Assembly: GCF_001553645.1 (NCBI RefSeq)
Contig: NZ_CP014231.1
Span: forward strand, 806,001-870,000
DNA: 64,000 nt
Origin: Leptotrichia sp. oral taxon 847
Lineage (GTDB): Bacteria; Fusobacteriota; Fusobacteriia; Fusobacteriales; Leptotrichiaceae
Direction of reading: 5' to 3'
The notes under the pieces: generated by a model
Database searches by the model: none
What the model saw: the letters and a program-made list of their open reading frames with translations, nothing else
Told to the model about the DNA's origin: nothing
Translations under genes and position numbers: made by a program
In this document: in pieces, positions 50,975 through 58,856 of the stretch
Position numbering within the stretch: the stretch's first letter is position 1
How the letters are laid out: each line of letters begins with the position of its first letter

Positions 50975-52342
50975 TTAACTTCTTTTATATTCTTCCAAAA
51001 CAATTTCATTTCCTGTAAAAACGTTTAATTTAGTCCCAACTGGAATTTTAATCCGATTTTTTACTGAATTCCAAGCCTTATCTATTGTTTCCATCGAATC
51101 TTTTACTGTGTTTACAGGATCTGTTATTATTTCATCCCATCTTGACGGATATCTTCGCACAATTCTAGTTTTTCTGTAATCCAACACCAAATCTGCCACA
51201 CTAAATGAAAGTGCAAGTAATGATTTTCCAAGCCTTTGAGCCATCTTCGTATTCAACTTTCCCTTTGCGCCAATTTCTCCTTTTAAGTCAATCACATTTG
51301 ACTTTTCAAAAACAATTGTTTTATTATTTGGAAGAATAATTTTGTCAACCATCATAAGCATCCTTGTATCGTTATTATTTTTCAGTGCGGAATAATTTCC
51401 AATTATTTTACTTCCCATCGGAATTAAAATTTTGTGATGTCCATCTTTGGAATAGACGTTTTCAGAAACTATAGCCATGAAATAACTGGGAGTATCGCTA
51501 TTCATTCTTGTTGAAGTTACAATTGGAATATAACTTCCTTGCTGTAGTGAAAAAGTATTTATTCCATTTGCTTTGGCTTTTGGTCTTATTTTTTTCTCAA
51601 CACTTTTATCATTTTTATCGCTTTTATCGACATTAACACTAGAATTACCATTTTTGCTCAATGAATTTAGTGCCCCAGACGATGGTTTTGTTATATTTCT
51701 TGGTTGATATTCAGGTTTTACTGGTTTAGGAATATTTCTAAAAGAGTAAACTTGAGTTTTATCATTATATGAAGCATTTCTGTCAGTCTTTTTTTGCGTC
51801 TCATTTTTTTCAGAGTCTTGAGTTTCAAAATTCTTATTCGGTTGACTCTGACCTTCTTGAACTTTATTTTTACCTTCATTTTGAGTTTTTGACAAATTTT
51901 GACTATTTAAAATATTTGCACAGTTAGGATTATTGATGTTATTCGGATTATTCAAATTAACCGTATCACAAGGCTCGTTTGCATTTACTACACCATCATT
52001 TTGATTTCCCAGATTAAGATTTTTATTTTGTGCTTCTTCAGGATCAGCTTCACCGTCATAAACTGGTTGCTCCATATTTTGGCTCATTTCATTTTGATTT
52101 TTATTCTTTTTAGCTGAATTTTTTATTATTCCAGGAATTGCAAGAAGTCCCACAACCATCAAAAACCCTCCAATTGCGACATACATCGGCAATTTTTTCT
52201 TAAATTTTTCATCTTTTTTATTTTCTTTAGGCTCATCTTCAAAATCTGAAATATCCCCAATATCATCTTCCAATTCATCTTCATCAGCTTCATCAATCAC
52301 AAAATCTTCATTTTCATATTTTTCCAAATCATCTTTATACAT
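50975..52342 (-). CDS. VirB10/TrbI-like T4SS scaffold protein
   Basis: The 455-residue protein has an acidic cytosolic N-terminus (1-50), one membrane helix (about 52-72, YVAIGGFLMVVGLLAIPGI) and a long Asn/Gln/Lys-rich periplasmic linker (75-260). The TrbI/VirB10 beta domain has QQGSYIPIVTSTRMNSDTPSY, ILIPMGSKIIGNY, DLKGEIGAKGKLN and the final PVGTKLNVFTG. VirB10 spans both membranes and transmits ATPase energy to the outer-membrane pore. It is 13 bp after the VirB9-like gene. Confidence 0.93.
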   Translation of the reverse strand: MYKDDLEKYENEDFVIDEADEDELEDDIGDISDFEDEPKENKKDEKFKKKLPMYVAIGGFLMVVGLLAIPGIIKNSAKKNKNQNEMSQNMEQPVYDGEADPEEAQNKNLNLGNQNDGVVNANEPCDTVNLNNPNNINNPNCANILNSQNLSKTQNEGKNKVQEGQSQPNKNFETQDSEKNETQKKTDRNASYNDKTQVYSFRNIPKPVKPEYQPRNITKPSSGALNSLSKNGNSSVNVDKSDKNDKSVEKKIRPKAKANGINTFSLQQGSYIPIVTSTRMNSDTPSYFMAIVSENVYSKDGHHKILIPMGSKIIGNYSALKNNNDTRMLMMVDKIILPNNKTIVFEKSNVIDLKGEIGAKGKLNTKMAQRLGKSLLALSFSVADLVLDYRKTRIVRRYPSRWDEIITDPVNTVKDSMETIDKAWNSVKNRIKIPVGTKLNVFTGNEIVLEEYKRS

Positions 52343-52355
52343 TTTATTTCCCCTT

Positions 52356-53159
52356 TTATTTATGTTTTATTCTAACCTGTTTCTTTCCTATTTTAAGCAC
52401 TGCTTCCTTAATTTTTCTATGAACGATTATTCTATTAAATTCATACTCGAAATTAACTACTTCAAACTCATTACTGCTGATTCCTTTTACCATTATTACA
52501 GGTGCTTCTTGTATTTCTTCAGGTAAAATTATGACAGTTTTTACTCCATCGGTAAAAACTTGCGTTGGCGCAAAAGGCAAATTTTTATTCGTTATTGTAT
52601 AATTTGAATCCATTTTGTTGACATCCATTAAAATAGAACTTTTGCTAAGATCTTTTTTAACTGGAACTTTTGCCTTCATACTGTTTTCAGAAGATAAATA
52701 GTTGAATTTTACAAATGGATTAAATATTTCTAGAGTGGAATACAAATTGAACATATAAATTCTTTTATTTGTCATCACATTTACATTTGAAGTTATATCA
52801 AGATCCGTAGGTCTGACAAATAAATAAACAGAATTATCTTCTCCCCCAAATTCCTGCTCCATCTCAAAATTAGAATTATTTCCTCCGATTACAGCGATAA
52901 TCTCTTCTTCTGGGTCAAATTTTATCATCGTAACAAAATCTGGCGTAACATAGATATCATAAATACTGTCAGGATAGTAATCAAAAGTAGTCGCAACCCG
53001 TTTTATCGCGTCTTGTTTCCCAGAAATAAGTTTTTTTATTTGCATTTTTGAAATACTTTCTTGACTCAAAAAGTTTTCTTTATTTTCTTCTGCCTGTAAA
53101 AAAACTCCAAATACAGAAAAAATCAACATTTTTAACAAAAATTTTTTTATTTTTTTCAT
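52356..53159 (-). CDS. VirB9/TrbG-like T4SS outer-membrane complex protein
   Basis: The 267-residue protein has a signal peptide (1-22). The CagX/VirB9 family pattern is visible as IYDIYVTPDFVTMIKFDPEEEI, GGEDNSVYLFVRPTDLDITSNVNVMTNKRIYMFNL and a C-terminal domain with FTDGVKTVIILP. VirB9 forms the periplasmic/outer-membrane ring with VirB10. No separate VirB7 lipoprotein was found nearby. A GGGGG Shine-Dalgarno lies about 13 nt from the ATG, slightly long. Confidence 0.9.
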   Translation of the reverse strand: MKKIKKFLLKMLIFSVFGVFLQAEENKENFLSQESISKMQIKKLISGKQDAIKRVATTFDYYPDSIYDIYVTPDFVTMIKFDPEEEIIAVIGGNNSNFEMEQEFGGEDNSVYLFVRPTDLDITSNVNVMTNKRIYMFNLYSTLEIFNPFVKFNYLSSENSMKAKVPVKKDLSKSSILMDVNKMDSNYTITNKNLPFAPTQVFTDGVKTVIILPEEIQEAPVIMVKGISSNEFEVVNFEYEFNRIIVHRKIKEAVLKIGKKQVRIKHK

Positions 53160-53194
53160 ATTATTTTTTTATTCCCCCTTTTATTTCTTTCATT

Positions 53195-53437
53195 TTAAGC
53201 ATCCAGCTCATCTTCGTCAATAAAATACTTAAACAATAAATTTATTTTATAATTATCGCCTAAGCAAATAATTCTACAAACTGCCATAAGAATAGCCGCT
53301 ATTACAAACGCCATAAAGTTCTTTGTAAAAATATAAAGTATCCCAGTAAATCCCATTATTATTTTAAAAATTTGCAATGGAACTCCCATAATTTCCATTT
53401 CATCCATAAGCGATGAAAAAATCTGTCTTTTTTTCAT
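53195..53437 (-). CDS. VirB3/TrbD-like small T4SS membrane protein
   Basis: The 80-residue protein has two adjacent membrane helices (about 25-40 and 42-58) after a conserved-type N-terminus (RQIFSSLMDEMEIMGVPLQIFKI). The VirB3 ending DNYKINLLFKYF lies in the cytosol. VirB3 normally works with the VirB4 ATPase, but here virB4 lies 5.4 kb upstream. It precedes the VirB9-like gene by 35 bp. The start has a hairpin-split ribosome site (53438-53481). Confidence 0.8.
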   Translation of the reverse strand: MKKRQIFSSLMDEMEIMGVPLQIFKIIMGFTGILYIFTKNFMAFVIAAILMAVCRIICLGDNYKINLLFKYFIDEDELDA

Positions 53438-53481
53438 AATTTTCTGTACGATAAATATTAAAAAATTCGTACTCTCCTTTC
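53438..53481 (-). promoter_or_regulatory. Hairpin-split ribosome binding site of the virB3-like gene
   Basis: The Shine-Dalgarno GAAAGGAG (53474-53481) is 36 nt from the ATG at 53437. One base after it GTACGA (53467-53472) pairs with TCGTAC (53446-53451), and 8 nt then remain to the ATG. The rest of the gap up to 53680 is AT-rich with no visible gene. Confidence 0.55.
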
Positions 53482-53680
53482 TTTAAACCTTTTATTTTTT
53501 TAGAAAACTTATTTTTCAAGATAAAGTAAAAATTTTAAGAATAATTTTTTTAATAAAATTTCAAACGATTAAACTTCAAAATTTCAAAAAAATATTTTTA
53601 AAATTAACTTTTTTAAAACACAAAATAAAAATTTTTTATTTTTTCAAAAATATAGTTTAACATCACTCTATTAAATATTC

Positions 53681-54409
53681 TTAAAAATTTAGCAAATCGT
53701 AGATGGTTTTATCTTCCAAAATTCCGTTAAATTTTTTTTGTGCTTTTTTAAACACTATATCTTTAGTCCAATTATCGACAATTTTATTATTACTTTTCCT
53801 AAAAAATCCATTTTTTTCAAAATTTTTTATAGTTTTTTCTTTTTTTAAAATAAAACAATTAATATCTACGATATTTGAAATTTTTAATATTTTATAACCT
53901 TTTTGAAGCTCAACATAAGTCCCAAGTAAACCTAAAATTCTACTAAAATCTGAATTATAGTAACCTAACTCAATTTTAGATTTTTTATAAAAAATTTTAA
54001 TTTCCTCATTATATTTTAAAATAATTTTATTAGCTAAAATAGCATAAATTAAAAAGTTATTTTCTTTCTTGTCAAAATTTGGCTCAATTTCAATTATTTT
54101 TGAAATTATCAAAGGAAAATTTGAATTAACAAATTCAATTTCTATCACAAGTTCAAAAAATTTAAAAAACTTATTTTTATATTCAGAACTTTCTATCACT
54201 TTTTTTATGTGAGATTCAAAAATTTTATTTTCATAATACAATTTAATCAAAAAAAATATTCTCTTATTTTCAATTTTATTTATCAAATATCTCAAATCGT
54301 ACATTTTATTTTCATACTGAAGATAAATATTCTTTTCGCCAAATTCTAAAACAACAAATAAAAAAGGTATTTTTTCACTTTCTAAATAAAAATTTCCAGC
54401 AAATTTCAT
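53681..54409 (-). CDS. Hypothetical protein in the T4SS cluster
   Basis: The 242-residue protein is very rich in Ile, Lys, Asn, Phe and Glu, with no signal peptide or clear membrane helix. I do not recognise a family. Alternating hydrophobic and charged residues suggest a mixed alpha/beta cytosolic protein. Its ATG overlaps the stop of the 54406 gene by four bases, so translation is coupled. It is the last of four unknown genes inserted between the VirB3-like gene and the murein hydrolase. AAAGG precedes the ATG. Confidence 0.65.
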   Translation of the reverse strand: MKFAGNFYLESEKIPFLFVVLEFGEKNIYLQYENKMYDLRYLINKIENKRIFFLIKLYYENKIFESHIKKVIESSEYKNKFFKFFELVIEIEFVNSNFPLIISKIIEIEPNFDKKENNFLIYAILANKIILKYNEEIKIFYKKSKIELGYYNSDFSRILGLLGTYVELQKGYKILKISNIVDINCFILKKEKTIKNFEKNGFFRKSNNKIVDNWTKDIVFKKAQKKFNGILEDKTIYDLLNF

Positions 54410-54687
54410 TTTTTCACCTTCAATTTTTTTTGATTTAATTCTTTTATTCTTTTTTCCAATTTATTTATTTTTGTCTTTAAAGCCACTTTTTCTCCCTTAT
54501 TTTGAAAATACATACAAATAAAAATTTCTGAAAATTTCATAACTAACGCTTTATTTTCCAAAAAATTATCGTCGTAAATTCCATCTAATTCATTTTTTTC
54601 AAGAAAATTTGCAATTTCTTTGTCGTTCATCATTTTTTTTAGCTCCTCACCTTTATTTTCAATAAATATTTCCAATTTATTTTTCAT
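54406..54687 (-). CDS. Small coiled-coil hypothetical protein in the T4SS cluster
   Basis: The 93-residue protein is highly charged and helical, with a C-terminal coiled-coil pattern (LKTKINKLEKRIKELNQKK). Cytosolic by composition; no family is recognised. The stop overlaps the start of the 53681 gene. AAAGGG lies about 9 nt before the ATG. It could be an adaptor or chaperone-like partner of its neighbours; that is inference. Confidence 0.6.
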   Translation of the reverse strand: MKNKLEIFIENKGEELKKMMNDKEIANFLEKNELDGIYDDNFLENKALVMKFSEIFICMYFQNKGEKVALKTKINKLEKRIKELNQKKLKVKK

Positions 54688-54726
54688 TCACGTTAACCCT
54701 TTCCCAAAACTTTAACAGAAAATTTT

Positions 54727-55503
54727 TTAAATATTTATTCTCTCCAAATCAATATTTTCTTGCAATTTTTTTATCTTTTCCATCTTTACTATATTTTTCT
54801 TATTAAAATAAAACTTAAAATTTTTATCGCAGAAGAAACATCCGTCATTTACCGCCTTTTTAAACAAATTTATATAACTTTGCGCTTCTTTCAAAATTTT
54901 AAAATTAATTTTATCAAAATTGCAAAAATCGTTTGAATTTATAAATAAAAAATAATCTTCTGTCTTTTCCAAAAAAATATCCAAATATTCCTTTTCCTCA
55001 ATAAAATCAATATTTTCATTAATTAAATTTCCAGAAAAAATAATCAAATAAACCACATCCACAACAATTTTTAAATACAAATTTTTTAATTTTTTATTTA
55101 ACGAAATAAAATATTTAGTTCTTTTTATTTTTTCAAAAATAATTAAAACAACAAATATTTTGGAATAAACAAAAAAATCACTTTTTTCTTTTTTAATATT
55201 TTTACTAAATTCAACATTTATAATAACTTTTTCCTCAAAATCAATATTTCCAATTTCATAATCTAAAAAAATTTTCTCTTTTAGGTATTTATTTTCTTTA
55301 AAATTAATCTTACAATTCAAATTTTTTTCCAAATATTTGACAATAAATTTATATTTTTTTGCATTTTTTATTTTTATATTTTTTAAGATTTTATAACTTT
55401 CAAATTTAAAAAAATTATTTTTTCTCAAAAGATTAATTTTGCTTTTTTGATATTCAGACAAAATTAAAGTATAAAAATAAATAAATCTAATATTCTTTTT
55501 CAC
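54727..55503 (-). CDS. Hypothetical protein in the T4SS cluster
   Basis: The 258-residue protein starts with GTG at 55503, after AAGGTAGG. It is Lys/Ile/Asn/Phe-rich, with one strongly hydrophobic stretch near residues 145-160 (VVDVVYLIIFSG) too short for certain membrane insertion. A Cys cluster FCNFD ... GCFFCDKNF near residues 195-225 could bind metal. Family unknown. It is 7 bp after the 55511 membrane gene, so in one operon. Confidence 0.6.
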   Translation of the reverse strand: MKKNIRFIYFYTLILSEYQKSKINLLRKNNFFKFESYKILKNIKIKNAKKYKFIVKYLEKNLNCKINFKENKYLKEKIFLDYEIGNIDFEEKVIINVEFSKNIKKEKSDFFVYSKIFVVLIIFEKIKRTKYFISLNKKLKNLYLKIVVDVVYLIIFSGNLINENIDFIEEKEYLDIFLEKTEDYFLFINSNDFCNFDKINFKILKEAQSYINLFKKAVNDGCFFCDKNFKFYFNKKNIVKMEKIKKLQENIDLERINI

Positions 55504-55510
55504 AAGTTAC

Positions 55511-55921
55511 CTACCTTGAAATAAAAAATGTCAAAATGATTGTTGCTACTTGTAAAAAAAGAATAAACAACAAATAAAAATTGTATTTTTTTACATTTGG
55601 ATTATAATTTATAAATACCTTAGAAAATTTTTCGTATGAAATTTGTAATTTTAAAAGAAAAAACATAATAAAACTAATAAAAATTATTGTTATCATTTTT
55701 GTATCTAAAAATAGTGAAAATAAAAAAATCGCAAAAAATATAATATAACTCTTTTTATCAAATCTTTTATTTCTAAACTCAATCTCAAGTTTACTTCTTT
55801 TTACAAAATTTTTTCCCATTGTTTCATAAATTTTTTTAAAATATAAATTGTTTTCTTTTGAAATTATAAAAAACAAGAACAATATTTCTAAAATTATCAC
55901 AAATAAAGTAAGTATTTCCAT
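55511..55921 (-). CDS. Small membrane protein in the T4SS cluster
   Basis: The 136-residue protein has about four hydrophobic helices: ILTLFVIILEILFLFFII, IIFFAIFLFSLFLD, TIIFISFIMFFLLKL and FYLLFILFLQVATIILTFFI. A basic loop lies after the first helix. It is first of the four-gene unknown cassette, with its own predicted promoter at 55966-55994. No family is recognised. Topology could fit a pilus- or secretion-type inner-membrane protein, but nothing specific supports this. Confidence 0.62.
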   Translation of the reverse strand: MEILTLFVIILEILFLFFIISKENNLYFKKIYETMGKNFVKRSKLEIEFRNKRFDKKSYIIFFAIFLFSLFLDTKMITIIFISFIMFFLLKLQISYEKFSKVFINYNPNVKKYNFYLLFILFLQVATIILTFFISR

Positions 55922-55965
55922 CTCTTCACCACTTTTCTTAATTATATTTTAATTTATATAAAATA

Positions 55966-55994
55966 ATTTTACTACATTTTTTAATTTATTTCAA
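55966..55994 (-). promoter_or_regulatory. Predicted promoter of the leftward T4SS operon
   Basis: On the minus strand TTGAAA (55989-55994), a 17-bp spacer and TAAAAT (55966-55971) lie 45 bp before the 55511 gene start. It may drive everything from 55921 to 49969. Confidence 0.55.
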
Positions 55995-56102
55995 TATTAA
56001 AATTAAAAATTTTTAATTATTTTTTTTGAACAATTATTTTTTTTATCAAAAAATGAACGAAACATATTTAATTATCAGTGTTTATTCAACTTTTTCAAAA
56101 AT

Positions 56103-56132
56103 TTGACATTTTTTAATATTTTGTTGTAAAAT
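56103..56132 (+). promoter_or_regulatory. Predicted promoter of the murein hydrolase gene
   Basis: Consensus TTGACA (56103-56108), an 18-bp spacer and TAAAAT (56127-56132) precede the Shine-Dalgarno GGGGGAGA and the ATG at 56196. It is divergent from the leftward T4SS promoter. Confidence 0.65.
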
Positions 56133-56195
56133 AAAAATGTAAAATATATATTTTATTTAATTTATTTTAACTTATATAAAATGGGGGAGATTTTT

Positions 56196-56303
56196 ATGGC
56201 AAATGAAAATAACAATTTAAATGCTATAATGGGTATTTTTGACTCAATTAGTGGAAAAATTTTAGAAAACTCTAAAAAAATAAAAATAAAAATTCTAGCA
56301 TAA
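56196..56303 (+). pseudogene. Frameshifted 5' part of the murein hydrolase gene
   Basis: The ATG at 56196, 5 nt after GGGGGAGA, opens 35 codons ending at TAA 56301. The sequence (MANENNNLNAIMGIFDSISG...) stops soon after an A7 tract at 56274-56280. Adding one A there would join it in frame to the 56330 reading frame through KNKNKNSSIKKEFEISSK. So the true start of the hydrolase is most likely here, and one A has been lost, or slippage restores it. Confidence 0.7.
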
Positions 56304-56329
56304 AAAAAGAATTTGAAATTTCTTCAAAA

Positions 56330-57367
56330 ATGGAAAACAAAGAAAAATCAATTGAAGAATTGAGAAAGGATGTAGTAAAAAACGCTCAAAAAATATACGA
56401 CAGAAAACCAAGACCAAAATATGTATGGGGAAGCCAAGGACCCAATTATTACGACTGCTCTGGCTTTTCCCGAAGTATTTACAAAAATGCTGGACTAAAG
56501 ATTCCAAGAATTTCTGCTGACCAATCCAAATTTACGTCAAAAAAACTAAAAAAATCCGAATTAAAACCTGGAGATTTAGTCTTTTTCGGCAAGGACAAAG
56601 TTAGCCACGTGGCAGTATATATGGGAGATGGAAAAATTATGGAATCTGGTGGCGGTGGATCAAAAAATGACACGCCAGCTAAAGCAGGAGTAGGAATTAG
56701 AATAAGAAGCATCGACGCTAGAAAAGATTTTAGAGGTGGAATTTCTTTGGAAGATGTTGCAGTAAAAAATAAAGTTGTAAGTAAAACTGAAAAGCATAAA
56801 ACTGTTCAAAATAGCGATCGTCGTTTTGACGAAATCTTCAAATATCTTTTAAAAGTCGAAGGTGGATACTCTAACGACAAAAATGACAGCGGTGGAAAAA
56901 CAAAATATGGAATTACTGAAAAGGAAGCCAGAAATCATGGATATAGAGGTGATATGCGTAATTTATCCTTAGATTTTGCAAAAGAAATTTACAAAAAAGA
57001 TTATTACAAAAAAAATCAATTAGATAAAGTAAAAAATGATAAAATTGCTCTTTCCATTTGTGACTTTTCAGTAAATGCGGGTAATCATGGGGTAAAAAAG
57101 GCTCAGGAAACATTAAATAAAATTAATGGTACTAACTTAAAGGTGGATGGTGTGCTCGGTGAAAAAACACTAGAAGCACTAAACAAAACAAATCCTGAAA
57201 ACTTTCTAAAAGAATACCATAATTCTCAAAGAAGATATTACGACAGCATCGCTCATGGAAAAAATAAAGTTTTTTTAAAAGGGTGGCAAAATAGAGTTTC
57301 TACTAAAGAAAATACTATTAAAAATATGAATAATAACAGACAAAACTCTCAAATATTTACAAGATAA
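56330..57367 (+). CDS. NlpC/P60 + GH108 murein hydrolase of the conjugation system
   Basis: The 345-residue frame encodes two peptidoglycan-cutting domains. An NlpC/P60 endopeptidase occupies about residues 15-150, with Cys in YYDCSGFSRS and His in VSHVAVYMGDGKI. A GH108 N-acetylmuramidase occupies about 165-330, with the catalytic Glu in KVEGGYSNDKNDSGGKTKYGI, plus a GH108-associated binding region. No signal peptide is seen even with the upstream part. Its place inside the T4SS cluster suggests a VirB1-like cell-wall opener. The first ATG has no Shine-Dalgarno; the gene appears frameshifted at 56274-56280. Confidence 0.88.
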   Translation: MENKEKSIEELRKDVVKNAQKIYDRKPRPKYVWGSQGPNYYDCSGFSRSIYKNAGLKIPRISADQSKFTSKKLKKSELKPGDLVFFGKDKVSHVAVYMGDGKIMESGGGGSKNDTPAKAGVGIRIRSIDARKDFRGGISLEDVAVKNKVVSKTEKHKTVQNSDRRFDEIFKYLLKVEGGYSNDKNDSGGKTKYGITEKEARNHGYRGDMRNLSLDFAKEIYKKDYYKKNQLDKVKNDKIALSICDFSVNAGNHGVKKAQETLNKINGTNLKVDGVLGEKTLEALNKTNPENFLKEYHNSQRRYYDSIAHGKNKVFLKGWQNRVSTKENTIKNMNNNRQNSQIFTR

Positions 57368-57416
57368 TTTCTCATAGAAACATTGTTCTAATTTTTAATT
57401 TAACTTCTAAAAGCTG

Positions 57417-57453
57417 TAAAATGTGCCTAAAAATTTTTTTATTAGGTACATTT
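57417..57453 (+). other. Hairpin after the murein hydrolase gene
   Basis: Arms AAAATGTGCCTAA (57417-57429) and TTAGGTACATTTT (57441-57453) pair with one G-T. No T run follows on the plus strand, so it may be a weak or rho-linked terminator. Confidence 0.45.
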
Positions 57454-57513
57454 TGCACTATTAAAAAATTTTTAATATGTTCAAAATAAAAATTAAAAGC
57501 AAAGGAAAGAAAT

Positions 57514-58347
57514 ATGATTATAAATTACGGAAACAGTATAATTGCTAAAAATGTTGAAAATGTAATTTTTTTTGGAAAAAGTTCAATGAAAATTGTAATT
57601 TTAAATATTGTTTTTATTGTTTTTATTCTTATGATTTTAAATATTCTCTACGAAATTTTTCTAATTTCAATCGAAAATAATCCATCCAAAGTTATAGCAA
57701 AATTAGTAAATGAATTAATTTTTTTTGGATTTTTATTTTTTATTCTTATAAACTGGATAAATGGACTTAATATTTTAGAAAATGTCATTGAACCTATAAT
57801 CTTTAAAAAAATTCCAAAATATATTTTCAACTTTCAAATTGAAGGGAAAAATTTATTTATTGAAAACGATACTTTAATAAATTTAGATACTCTTTGGAAA
57901 ACTTTAGAAGAAATCCCAAAACGAATTTATACTTTAAAAGATACTTGAACTATATTTTTAGAATGGATTTTAAAAAGTAATTTAGGTGCTACAATAATAT
58001 TAATCTTATTAAAAATTTTTATGTATTTTATAATTATTATATTTTTTAGCGATATTTTACAACTTATTTTAACTGTCCATTTACTTTATATCTTTTCAGG
58101 AATTTCATTTATATTTTTAATATTTAAACCACTGAGGGAAAATTATGGACTTATGCTCCCAAAAATTCTTATTTCAACTTCAATTCAGTATTATTTAACA
58201 TTTATTTTAATAGGAGTATGTGTTGGATATTTAAAATTTATTTATTCAATTGGTGGAAAATTTGTATATATCGTTGCAATTTTTCTTTTGATGGGAATAA
58301 TAAAAAATGTGATAAAAACTATTAGTCAAATTGGAACAAAAATTTAA
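57514..58347 (+). pseudogene. VirB6-like membrane protein split by an in-frame TGA
   Basis: The frame from the ATG at 57514 (AAAGGA upstream) runs 144 codons to TGA at 57946-57948. It then continues in the same frame without a shift for 132 more codons to TAA at 58345. The whole would be a 277-residue polytopic protein with about seven helices, including a cytosolic/periplasmic loop around the stop. Length and topology resemble VirB6/TrbL, like the 49969 product. The stop is probably a point mutation (TGG or CGA to TGA); read-through or two separate proteins are less likely. Confidence 0.65.
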
Positions 58348-58430
58348 AAAGACTTTCTTAAAATGAACTGCGTAAGAAATCTTGAACATAAACAAGATAA
58401 ATGATTCAGTTCAAATGAAGAAAGCCTTTA
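58347..58430. repeat. 84-bp imperfect inverted repeat, possible terminator or MITE remnant
   Basis: Arms 58347-58370 and 58407-58430 are complementary with about four mismatches in 24 bp. The loop holds a further ATCTTG / CAAGAT stem, and T runs follow on the right side. It lies between convergent genes (VirB6-like and VirB2-like) and may terminate both. The arm length exceeds that of ordinary terminators. Confidence 0.6.
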
Positions 58431-58438
58431 TTTTTTTA

Positions 58439-58837
58439 CTATTTAATATACATCTGAGATATATTTATAGATTGAGCTTGAGAAGAATCACTCGCACCTG
58501 ACATATCAGAAATAAGTTTTGGACCAAACCAAGTTCCACCTATAATAATTCCATAAATTACTAAATTTTTAAATAATTCTGCTAAATCTAACTGCTGCCC
58601 CCTATACAAGTTAAAAACTGAAATTGCAAACATAAGTAGTCCCCCTGCTGTAACAATCCATTGAATCCAAGGAAGAAATCCCATTATTCCACCTAAAACT
58701 CTGTTAAATACCGTATTTGTCGCCATATTGGTATTTGTATTCACCGACATTCCCAAAAGTTGCTGATTCGCTGCATAAATTAAATTTGTTGATAAAAATA
58801 TTAATAAAATTATTAATGCTGTAAAATTTTTTCTCAT
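58439..58837 (-). CDS. VirB2/TrbC-like conjugative pilin
   Basis: The 132-residue protein has a signal peptide (1-22, YAA-N) and two membrane helices in the mature part (about 50-73, IMGFLPWIQWIVTAGGLLMFAI, and 88-105, LFKNLVIYGIIIGGTW). A short cytosolic loop lies between them, and a C-terminal Ser/Gln tail follows. This is the VirB2/TrbC pilin plan. It lies 19 bp after virB4, with a GGGGG Shine-Dalgarno. The tail beyond the second helix is longer than in many pilins. Confidence 0.85.
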   Translation of the reverse strand: MRKNFTALIILLIFLSTNLIYAANQQLLGMSVNTNTNMATNTVFNRVLGGIMGFLPWIQWIVTAGGLLMFAISVFNLYRGQQLDLAELFKNLVIYGIIIGGTWFGPKLISDMSGASDSSQAQSINISQMYIK

Positions 58838-58856
58838 TTTTCCCCCTTTTAAATTT

